This document shows positions 1-4,748 of a stretch of 14,607 nt of DNA, in pieces. The stretch is from CAYUFB01 sp964444125. GTDB taxonomy: Bacteria > Patescibacteriota > Dojkabacteria > B142 > JAFGMG01. The stretch covers positions 1 to 14,607 of the forward strand of contig CAYUFB010000026.1 of assembly GCA_964444125.1 (NCBI GenBank). The letters are read 5' to 3'. The position numbers and the translations under genes were made by a program. Numbering within the stretch: position 1 is the first letter of the stretch; each line of letters begins with the position of its first letter. The notes beneath the pieces are model-generated. The model saw only the letters and a list, made by a program, of their open reading frames with translations. It ran no database searches and was not told the DNA's origin.

Positions 1-98
1 CGGTCAGCTCTCGCTTATCACAATCTAAAACTCATTTTTATGGGACAGGAGTGTTTATAATATATATTAACATGTTACAAAAGATAATTCACGAATAA
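1..98 (+). other. Possible 3' end of a plus-strand gene, unresolved
   Basis: Two plus-strand frames are open from the left edge: one from base 1 to a TAA at 58-60 (19 codons), another from base 3 to a TAA at 96-98 (31 codons). Either could be the tail of a neighbouring gene convergent with asnS, or chance in a short stretch. I recognise neither peptide. No convincing terminator hairpin for asnS is seen here; the short TCAATTATTGA inverted repeat at about 105-115 is weak. Confidence 0.2.
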
Positions 99-121
99 AT
101 TTATCAATTATTGAAAGTTTT

Positions 122-1423
122 TTATGGTCTGTATCTGACTAACGTCCTAGGAAATGGTATTGTCTCTCTAATATGATGTACTCCCGTTAGCCATCTGATG
201 GTCCTTTCTAATCCTATTCCAAAGCCACTATGTGGTACTGATCCATATTTTCTAGTATTTAGATACCACTCATAATCTTTTTGAGGATAATTCCGTTTTT
301 TGATTTCATCAAGAAGTACATTATAATCATCTTCTCTTTGGCTGCCACCGATGATTTCTCTTCCCTCTTCCGGTGCTATTAAATCTGAGTTCTTGGCATG
401 CTCTACGCCATCTTCCGTGTACTTTTTCATATAGAAAGCTTTGACTTTGAAAGGATAGTCTTCGATAAATATTGGTAATTTGTATTTATTGCCAAGATGG
501 ATCTCTTCATCTGTAGTCATATCGTCAAGATGATCAACTTTTAAGCCATCTTTTTCTAATTCTTTTTTGGCATCCTTGTGCTTGAGGTGGATAAATGGTT
601 TCTCTACAAGATTTTTTAATATTGTTGTATCCCTTTCAAGAATTTCAAGCTCTACTTGGCAGTTTGTCAAAACGTCTTTAACTATTCTTTTGACCATTCT
701 CTCTTGGAGATTCATGTTCATCTTTTGATCAAAAAATGCCATCTCAGCATCCATCATCCATAGTTCTGATAAATGATGTCTAGTTTTGCTCTTTTCTGCT
801 CTAAAGACTGGTCCAAAGTCGTAAACCCTTCCAAAACTCATGATGCCAGCTTCCGAATAAAGCTGTCCTGATTGGGTCAAATACATCATTGTTTCATAGT
901 ATTTCAATTCAAAAAGCTGGGTTGTATCTTCACAGCTTGTTGGTTGTAATATCGGCGTATCAAATCTGATGAAGTTTTCTTCTGCGAAGAAATTGGTGAT
1001 GGATAAGAAAACTTGATTTCTAATCCTTAATACTGCCCATGAAGTTTTGGATCTAAGGTATAGGTCTCTATTATCGAATAGAAACTCAGCTCCATGTTCT
1101 TTCTTGCCTATTGGGTATTCTGGTGCGATTTGAATTATTTCAATATCCTCTACTTGGATTTCGTACTCATCTTTTTTGGGATGCTTGGTGATTGTACCTT
1201 TGATGATACAAGAGGATTCGATAGATAATTCTTCTGCTTTGTTCCAGACATCATCACCTGCTTTTGCTTTCTCCACGATAGCTTGCATAAATCCTGATCC
1301 ATCTCGAATTTGTAAGAAAGAAATTTTGCCTGAGGATCTTTTGTTGTACATCCAACCTTGAATTGTCACTGTTTGATTTACGAAGTCCTTGGCTTTTGAG
1401 ATTAGAAAGGATTTTGATTCCAT
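122..1423 (-). CDS. asnS: Asparaginyl-tRNA synthetase
   Basis: Charges tRNA-Asn with asparagine using ATP (cytoplasmic class IIb synthetase). The 433 residues are close to the usual bacterial length of about 430-470. An N-terminal OB-fold anticodon-binding domain (about residues 16-100, VTIQGWMYNKR) precedes the catalytic core. Class II motif 1 is near 151-160 (FIRFDTPILQ), motif 2 near 207-228 (FRAEKSKTRHHLSE then LWMMDAEMAF, with Arg208 and Glu210), and motif 3 is GFGIGLER at 400-407. The YGSVPHSGFG stretch and the motif 2 form favour AsnRS over AspRS. The start is an ATG without a Shine-Dalgarno sequence. It is the last gene of a co-directional set that begins with an Asn-rich leader peptide and tRNA-Asn, which suggests control by asparaginyl-tRNA availability. 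No strong terminator is visible after it. Confidence 0.96.
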   Translation of the reverse strand: MESKSFLISKAKDFVNQTVTIQGWMYNKRSSGKISFLQIRDGSGFMQAIVEKAKAGDDVWNKAEELSIESSCIIKGTITKHPKKDEYEIQVEDIEIIQIAPEYPIGKKEHGAEFLFDNRDLYLRSKTSWAVLRIRNQVFLSITNFFAEENFIRFDTPILQPTSCEDTTQLFELKYYETMMYLTQSGQLYSEAGIMSFGRVYDFGPVFRAEKSKTRHHLSELWMMDAEMAFFDQKMNMNLQERMVKRIVKDVLTNCQVELEILERDTTILKNLVEKPFIHLKHKDAKKELEKDGLKVDHLDDMTTDEEIHLGNKYKLPIFIEDYPFKVKAFYMKKYTEDGVEHAKNSDLIAPEEGREIIGGSQREDDYNVLLDEIKKRNYPQKDYEWYLNTRKYGSVPHSGFGIGLERTIRWLTGVHHIRETIPFPRTLVRYRP

Positions 1424-1479
1424 TTATATGTTTATAATAATGATTGATTTTAGATTAATTGAAGGAAATTCACAAATGA

Positions 1480-1841
1480 TTAATTAAGCCAGCGTATTTT
1501 GTCTGCAGCGCTTAAATCATCCTTGTTTATATATTTGCATTCAAGAGTTTTGCCAGGTTCCATGGGCTTTAGTTTGCCATTAACGTATCAAATAAGAGAA
1601 ATGTCCAATATTCTTCCTTGTCATATTCAACTTCACTGATCCCAATAATATCGCCAACTTCTACTTCGATGCCAAGTTCTTCAAAACATTCCCTTTTGAC
1701 GCACTCTCTGCAAGTTTCCTCATTTTCTAGCTTGCCACCAGGAGTGACCCACACTCCTTCAGGTTTTTCCTTGTTTAGATGTATAGATAAAATTTTGCCT
1801 TGATTATTTTCGATAACTGCTGAACAGACTACTTTGATCAT
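1480..1841 (-). pseudogene. NUDIX hydrolase with a -1 frameshift
   Basis: NUDIX hydrolases cleave nucleoside diphosphates linked to another moiety. The in-frame ORF (1569-1841) is only 90 aa, short for the family (about 130-150). It carries a complete NUDIX box: Gly36, Glu42, Arg50-Glu51, Glu54-Glu55, Gly57-Ile58. After Asp85 (codon at 1587-1589) the frame gives only TLMAN and a stop. The -1 frame then continues as YVNGKLKPMEPGKTLECKY and runs to INKDDLSAADKIRWLN with a stop at 1480-1482, which looks like a normal NUDIX C-terminal strand and helix. Restoring one base near 1587 gives a protein of about 120 aa. The cause could be a real inactivating deletion, an assembly error, or programmed frameshifting; no classical slippery heptamer is obvious. 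The ATG lies 7 nt after the cupin stop, and asnS starts 56 nt after the restored stop. Substrate unknown. Confidence 0.8.
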
Positions 1842-1848
1842 GGTGTAA

Positions 1849-2238
1849 TTAAGTTAAAATATTTACCTTCTCCACATCTTCCATTTTGCCATCGGCCATT
1901 TCAAAAAGTATCCCAAATTTTTCTTCGGATCGATTTTCTACAGCATGAGATAGATATGAGGGAACTTCAATCAATAGTATCTCTCCATCAGGATTCATGT
2001 GTTCGCTTTTTTTATTACCTGTTTCATCTATCCAGTGGAAATATAGCTCTCCAATACCTGTAAACCATTCTATTCTTGGGTGCTTATGATTCCCACCAAC
2101 ACTACCTGGAGCAAGATGTACAATTTGTTCATCTTTTACTTTGTCGAAATTAACTGGTATATCTGCTTTGTTTAATACCCAGACATTGCTATCTTCTTTT
2201 TTATAAGTGTAATTAAGTTTAGTTATTATTGGCTTCAT
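1849..2238 (-). CDS. Small single-domain cupin protein
   Basis: A 129-residue protein made of one beta-barrel cupin domain. Cupin motif 1 is seen as GGNHKHPRIEWFTGIGE, giving metal ligands His51, His53 and Glu57; motif 2 is seen as VPSYLSHAVEN, giving His98 and Asn102. The complete 3-His/1-Glu set predicts a bound divalent metal. Cupins include sugar epimerases, isomerases, dioxygenases and sensors, and nothing here fixes the reaction. The start overlaps the end of the upstream NUDIX-like gene by 20 nt and the stop lies 7 nt before the next NUDIX gene, so translational coupling in one operon is likely. No Shine-Dalgarno motif precedes the ATG. Its place between tRNA-Asn and asnS implies shared transcription; a functional link to asparagine is not shown. 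Confidence 0.8.
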   Translation of the reverse strand: MKPIITKLNYTYKKEDSNVWVLNKADIPVNFDKVKDEQIVHLAPGSVGGNHKHPRIEWFTGIGELYFHWIDETGNKKSEHMNPDGEILLIEVPSYLSHAVENRSEEKFGILFEMADGKMEDVEKVNILT

Positions 2239-2728
2239 ATTTTTTTATTGCTTTTTTTATAAAATTAGATTGAGTCATGATAAAGTTTTCGGGTAGGGAA
2301 TTGGGGTCTATTTCTTCACTGTCAGTTATTGGGTCTTTATATTCAATATAAAAAACTAGCGCAAGTTCTTTGCCTCTTTTTACCTTTTTGAAGTTGAAAT
2401 CAACAAAGATTGGATCTGAGTTTAATTCAATTCCTGGAAGCTCTTTTTGTATTATTCTATTTATGGCAATATCAATTGTCTCGTCTGTTGGACGAAGCAC
2501 TGTGCCAGGTGTATGGATCATCCCAGGCCAATGTGGATCATTATTTTCTCTTTTGACTGTTAATACTTTTATTTGTCCATCAGCTGATCTTTTAATGGGA
2601 ACTAATTCAATTATTGGAGTGACGTATAGTCTTGCAAATTCATAAAATATTTCGATAGGCAACTGCCCCGGCTCTATCCTTTTAAGTAGTTCTACAGTTT
2701 GTTGAATTTTTTGTTTTGTTAGTTCCAT
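2219..2728 (-). CDS. NUDIX-fold protein with a degenerate NUDIX box
   Basis: A 169-residue protein. The middle resembles the NUDIX fold: a strand (IIELVPIKRS, 39-48), another (IKVLTVKRE), then WPGMIHTPG at 67-75 and a helix ending QKELPGIEL (94-102). In a classical box the pattern is G-x5-E-x7-R-E-x2-E-E-x-G. Here Gly75 and Glu83 are seven residues apart, and the RExxEE core reads Arg91-Ile-Ile-Gln-Lys95-Glu96, so two catalytic glutamates are replaced. It is probably a NUDIX-superfamily member with altered catalysis or a binding role; the assignment rests on fold-like pattern and is moderate. An N-terminal helical extension (1-36) precedes the domain. It is the first protein gene after tRNA-Asn, 49 nt downstream, and overlaps the cupin gene by 20 nt. 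Confidence 0.6.
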   Translation of the reverse strand: MELTKQKIQQTVELLKRIEPGQLPIEIFYEFARLYVTPIIELVPIKRSADGQIKVLTVKRENNDPHWPGMIHTPGTVLRPTDETIDIAINRIIQKELPGIELNSDPIFVDFNFKKVKRGKELALVFYIEYKDPITDSEEIDPNSLPENFIMTQSNFIKKAIKKYEANNN

Positions 2729-2777
2729 GGAGAAATATTAACAAATTAGGTGCTGGTTGTATATGTTTTGGCTTAAA

Positions 2778-2850
2778 CTGGGTGAGCAGGATTCGAACCT
2801 GCAACCTGACCGTTAACAGCGGTCTGCTCTACCGATTGCGCTATCACCCA
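2778..2850 (-). tRNA. tRNA-Asn (anticodon GTT)
   Basis: A 73-nt cloverleaf. The acceptor stem TGGGTGA (2850-2844) pairs with TCACCCA (2785-2779), with G73 as discriminator (2778). The D arm is GCGC-AATCGGTA-GAGC with one mismatch. The anticodon arm is GACCG-CTGTTAA-CGGTC, giving anticodon GTT. The T arm is GCAGG-TTCGAAT-CCTGC. No CCA is encoded. A U1-A72 pair, G73 and GUU anticodon agree with asparagine identity. The gene lies 30 nt downstream of the attenuator terminator on the same strand. I see no promoter in that 30 nt and no terminator between it and the next gene, so it appears to be co-transcribed with the asnS operon and cut out by tRNA processing. Confidence 0.95.
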
Positions 2851-2880
2851 TTGCTTAGATTTTTGATCCACTAAACAAAT

Positions 2881-2907
2881 AAAAAATCCCGCTTTCGCGG
2901 GATTTTT
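2881..2907 (-). terminator. Attenuator terminator hairpin
   Basis: On the minus strand AAAAATCCCGC (2907-2897) and GCGGGATTTTT (2892-2882) form an 11-bp stem closed by a GAAA tetraloop (2896-2893), followed by a T run (to 2881). This is a strong intrinsic terminator. The GNRA-type loop appears only in the minus-strand RNA, which supports that orientation. It sits before, not after, the tRNA gene, and nothing on the plus strand upstream needs terminating. Both points fit a conditional (attenuation) role. Confidence 0.9.
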
Positions 2908-2937
2908 GTCTAAACTCTACAACAAAATCCCGCTCTA

Positions 2938-2982
2938 TCAAGCGTTATTATTATTGTTATTATTTAGACTTATTGTTTTCAT
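2938..2982 (-). CDS. Asn-rich leader peptide (MKTISLNNNNNNNA)
   Basis: ATG at 2982-2980 opens a 14-codon frame. Codons 7-13 are AAT AAT AAC AAT AAT AAT AAC, seven consecutive asparagines, followed by Ala and tandem stops TGA TAG (2940-2935). The peptide is too short for a gene caller. Both Asn codons are used, and both are read by the GUU anticodon tRNA encoded just downstream. No clear Shine-Dalgarno site precedes the ATG (an AGG ends one base before it, too close), in line with the neighbouring genes. Its predicted role is to act in cis through ribosome stalling, not as a product. A random AAT-type microsatellite is the alternative, but the start, frame, length, stops and hairpins all agree with a leader. 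Confidence 0.85.
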   Translation of the reverse strand: MKTISLNNNNNNNA

Positions 2983-2987
2983 GCCTG

Positions 2988-3018
2988 ATTTTAGCACAAA
3001 GTGTAATTATTTAGTATA
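2988..3018 (-). promoter_or_regulatory. Candidate promoter region for the Asn leader transcript
   Basis: Two minus-strand -10 candidates precede the leader ATG (2982): TATACT at 3018-3013, which would leave a 5' UTR of about 25 nt, and an extended-type TGCTAAAAT at 2996-2988, which would give a nearly leaderless transcript. Neither has a good -35 box. The first overlaps the hicBA -10 element on the other strand. Confidence 0.4.
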
Positions 3019-3020
3019 AT
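2991..3020 (+). promoter_or_regulatory. Promoter of hicBA
   Basis: TATAAT at 3015-3020 is a perfect -10 box, with TTAGCA (2991-2996) as a moderate -35 at 18-bp spacing. The hicB ATG follows 23 nt later. GTAATTA copies at 3003-3009 and 3027-3033 flank the -10, the second within the palindrome GTAATTAC. They could be operator half-sites for an autoregulating antitoxin complex, but this is only suggestive in AT-rich DNA. Confidence 0.6.
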
Positions 3021-3043
3021 AGTTTCGTAATTACTCATATAAG

Positions 3044-3295
3044 ATGAACAAGAACGATTTCAAGGCAATAATAGAAAAAGATGAAGATGGTTATTATGTA
3101 GCCTCAATCCCTTCTGTCCCAGGATGCCATTCACAAGGTTCAACATTTGAGGAGGCTATAGAAAATATCAAGGAAGCGCTAGACTTATGTTTAGATGTTG
3201 CCAATTCTGACCCTGAATACAAGAGCAAAATCACATTTAATAGATCTTCTGTTTTCTCAATAGTAGATATCCAAACATCGAAAGATAATGCCTAA
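3044..3295 (+). CDS. hicB: HicB-type antitoxin
   Basis: An 83-residue HicB-like protein. The N-terminal half has the family pattern: FKAIIEKDEDGYYVASIPSV, then PGCHSQGSTFEEAIENIKEA (about residues 7-45), a degenerate RNase H-like fold that binds the toxin. The C-terminal part (55-83) is short and shows no recognisable helix-turn-helix or ribbon-helix-helix, so DNA binding may be weak or require the toxin. It is expected to neutralise HicA. The gene overlaps hicA by 8 nt, giving antitoxin-first translational coupling. It is transcribed away from the Asn attenuator. Confidence 0.88.
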   Translation: MNKNDFKAIIEKDEDGYYVASIPSVPGCHSQGSTFEEAIENIKEALDLCLDVANSDPEYKSKITFNRSSVFSIVDIQTSKDNA

Positions 3296-3512
3296 ATTAC
3301 AGACATATAAATCATCTGAGGTTGCGCGTAAGTTGCAAAATTTAGGATTTGTCATGATAAGACATCGTAAAGGAAGTCATGCTTTTTATATGAATCATGT
3401 AACAAAGAAAACGACTGTTTTGCCTATGCATGCTGGTGATATAGGCCGCGGACTATTGAGAAAAATTATCAGAGACTGTGATATAGCAATTGACGATTTT
3501 ATTAAAGCTTAA
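3288..3512 (+). CDS. hicA: HicA-type mRNA interferase toxin
   Basis: A 74-residue protein of the HicA/YcfA family, a small dsRBD-like fold that cleaves mRNA in a ribosome-independent way. The family signature is present: SSEVARKLQNLGFVMIRHRK (9-28), then Gly29-Ser30-His31 with the catalytic histidine, and the C-terminal MHAGDIGRGLLRKIIRD. The length is typical, so the toxin looks intact. The ATG lies inside the end of hicB. Its TAA shares bases 3510-3511 with the pth stop on the other strand, leaving no room for a separate terminator between the convergent genes. Confidence 0.9.
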   Translation: MPKLQTYKSSEVARKLQNLGFVMIRHRKGSHAFYMNHVTKKTTVLPMHAGDIGRGLLRKIIRDCDIAIDDFIKA

Positions 3513-4045
3513 GATTCACTAACCATTTCTGCGAATAGTTTCTTAAGAATACCAAGATTCTTGTTTCCAATTTGGCTTAACACATAATCTTCTCCGCTAA
3601 ATCGAACTCTATCTGTAGCGTCTCTTGTTTCAATTCCAATTCTTAAATAATTGAAGTTGGTCATTCCAGTTTTCTCATGAATAGATCTGATGCCATTATG
3701 AGTTCTTGAGAATTTGTCATATTGAATTTTGTACTCTCCAAACTGAATATCAAGATCATCATGAACAATCAAGATCTCCTCGGGGGCTAGATTAGAGTAT
3801 CTGATATAGTCTGCCACAACTTCACCTGATCTATTCATGAATTTGAGTGGCTTAAGCAGAACAAGTTTTGGATCAAGGAATGTATTTAGAATGTAATCTT
3901 TTCTTTCAATTATTTCAGGATTTTTTAAAACACTTTTGGCAAGATAATCCAAAAACAAAAAGCCAACGTTGTGCCATGTATTAGAGTACTCGTTACCGGG
4001 ATTGCCTAGACCAATAATTAATTTGAATTTTGTGAAGTCCAGCAT
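3509..4045 (-). CDS. pth: Peptidyl-tRNA hydrolase
   Basis: Releases peptides from peptidyl-tRNA that has dropped off the ribosome. The 178 residues are near the usual 185-195. Family motifs are present: GLGNPG at 12-17, catalytic His25 in TWHNVGF, Asn71 in FMNRSG, His95-Asp96-Asp97 in VHDDLD, Asn117 in THNGIRS, and Arg135 in YLRIGI. These correspond to E. coli His20, Asn68, Asp93 and Asn114. Its ATG is 4 nt after the rpmA stop, so it is the last gene of an rplU-rpmA-pth translation operon. No Shine-Dalgarno motif precedes it. It ends against hicA on the opposite strand with overlapping stop codons. Confidence 0.96.
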   Translation of the reverse strand: MLDFTKFKLIIGLGNPGNEYSNTWHNVGFLFLDYLAKSVLKNPEIIERKDYILNTFLDPKLVLLKPLKFMNRSGEVVADYIRYSNLAPEEILIVHDDLDIQFGEYKIQYDKFSRTHNGIRSIHEKTGMTNFNYLRIGIETRDATDRVRFSGEDYVLSQIGNKNLGILKKLFAEMVSES

Positions 4046-4049
4046 TAAT

Positions 4050-4346
4050 TTATTTAGTGCTTTTTTTAGTATTCTTTGAAGTCGTTTCTTGGTTTACATC
4101 AACATACTTCTGAGTTCTGTGATGACCAGTCATATTTCTAAATCCAACAACCCCATCAGATGAAGCAAAAATTGTGAAATCTCTTCCCATTTGGGTATTT
4201 CTGCCTGGATGGAACTTTGTGCCTTTTTGTCTAACAATAATTGTACCTTGATTGACTTTTTCTCCAGCAAACCTCTTAACTCCAAGCCTTTTGCCAGCTA
4301 CATTGACTGTTCTACTTGCTGCTCCTTGTGATTTTGTATGTGCCAT
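4050..4346 (-). CDS. rpmA: Ribosomal protein bL27
   Basis: A 98-residue bL27. The conserved core is visible: MAHTKSQGAASRTVN at the N-terminus, KRLGVKRFAGEKVNQGTIIV, RQKGTKFHPGRNTQMGRD, then FTIFASSDGVVGFRNM. bL27 reaches the peptidyl-transferase centre of the 50S subunit through its N-terminus, which here begins directly MAHTK with no cleavable Firmicutes-type extension. The C-terminus is Lys/Thr-rich and longer than in E. coli. It follows rplU by 32 nt, the standard L21-L27 order. Confidence 0.97.
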   Translation of the reverse strand: MAHTKSQGAASRTVNVAGKRLGVKRFAGEKVNQGTIIVRQKGTKFHPGRNTQMGRDFTIFASSDGVVGFRNMTGHHRTQKYVDVNQETTSKNTKKSTK

Positions 4347-4378
4347 AGCTATTAAATAATCTAAATAATTTCAAAAAT

Positions 4379-4690
4379 TTATATCTTAGTAATTTTGATT
4401 TTTGTTAATTCTTGTCTATGTCCAACATGCCTTCTTTGTCTTGCTTTGGCCTTGTATGTTTCTTTTCTGACCTTCTCACCTTTGGTATGCTCAACAATCT
4501 CTGCTTCTACCTTGACTCCAGCAACTATAGGTGTTCCAACAAGCACTTCATCCTTGGTTTGCTTTAATAATACTTCATCAAAGCTAACTTTGGTTTTTGG
4601 CTCTCCGGCTAATTTATGGACAATAACTTCATCTCCCTTGTGAACAAGTTCTTGAGAATTGCCAATTTTGACTATAACATATTCATTCAT
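4379..4690 (-). CDS. rplU: Ribosomal protein bL21
   Basis: A 103-residue bL21, the usual size. The N-terminal beta-barrel pattern (MNEYVIVKIGNSQELVHKGD) and the basic C-terminal signature (KARQRRHVGHRQELTKIKI) match the family. It binds 23S rRNA in the large subunit. It is first in rplU-rpmA-pth, behind a good promoter 24 nt upstream. The ATG at 4690 is chosen because an earlier in-frame ATG is not available; a nearby upstream ATG leads to a stop after six codons. The bases before it (CAGAAG) form only a weak ribosome-binding site. Confidence 0.96.
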   Translation of the reverse strand: MNEYVIVKIGNSQELVHKGDEVIVHKLAGEPKTKVSFDEVLLKQTKDEVLVGTPIVAGVKVEAEIVEHTKGEKVRKETYKAKARQRRHVGHRQELTKIKITKI

Positions 4691-4713
4691 CTTCTGTATT
4701 CATAAACGCTGAA

Positions 4714-4742
4714 ATACTAGCATTTTTAGCCCATTGTGTCAA
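4714..4742 (-). promoter_or_regulatory. Promoter of rplU-rpmA-pth
   Basis: On the minus strand a perfect TTGACA (4742-4737) is followed after 17 bp by TAGTAT (4719-4714), preceded by TGC, an extended -10. Transcription should start near 4707, about 17 nt before the rplU ATG, leaving no room for a structured L21 leader. Confidence 0.8.
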
Positions 4743-4748
4743 ATGAAT

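Larger units (their letters stand above)
2881..2982 (-). promoter_or_regulatory. Asn-codon transcription attenuator upstream of tRNA-Asn/asnS
   Basis: Four classical attenuator segments can be seen. Segment 1 (2944-2941, CGCT) overlaps the end of the leader peptide and can pair with AGCG (2934-2931) around its stop codons. Segment 2 is GCGGGATTTT (2933-2924), segment 3 is AAAAATCCCGC (2907-2897), and segment 4 is GCGGGATTTTT (2892-2882). Segments 2 and 4 are near-identical, so segment 3 can pair with 2 (10-bp antiterminator, 17-nt loop) or with 4 (terminator), not both. A ribosome stalled on the seven Asn codons would leave segment 2 free, allowing 2:3 pairing and read-through. A ribosome reaching the stop codons would cover segment 2, so 3:4 forms and transcription stops. 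The mechanism follows the known trp/his/pheST leader model; its use here is inferred from sequence. Confidence 0.88.

Noticed and set aside
1176..1361. Plus-strand ORFs inside asnS, rplU, rodA, the M23 gene and the recombinase
   Set aside because: They lie opposite strongly conserved genes, have no recognisable domain, and look like shadow frames.
1843..2219. 13-bp direct repeat GTGTAATTAAGTT at 1843-1855 and 2207-2219 as a regulatory element
   Set aside because: Short, AT-rich, inside coding ends of the cupin gene; a repeat of this length is expected by chance in 14.6 kb of AT-rich DNA.
2881..2907. Plus-strand transcription terminator
   Set aside because: No plus-strand gene lies upstream, and the stable GAAA loop and long U tract with downstream genes are on the minus strand.
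2941..2970. TTATTATTATTGTTATTATT as a plain microsatellite
   Set aside because: It forms an in-frame Asn run inside a short ORF with its own ATG and tandem stops, placed exactly before competing hairpins and upstream of tRNA-Asn and asnS. Chance is possible but far less economical.
2881..2982. T-box riboswitch regulating asnS
   Set aside because: No T-box antiterminator consensus or stem I specifier layout is visible. The short ORF with seven Asn codons fits ribosome-mediated attenuation instead.
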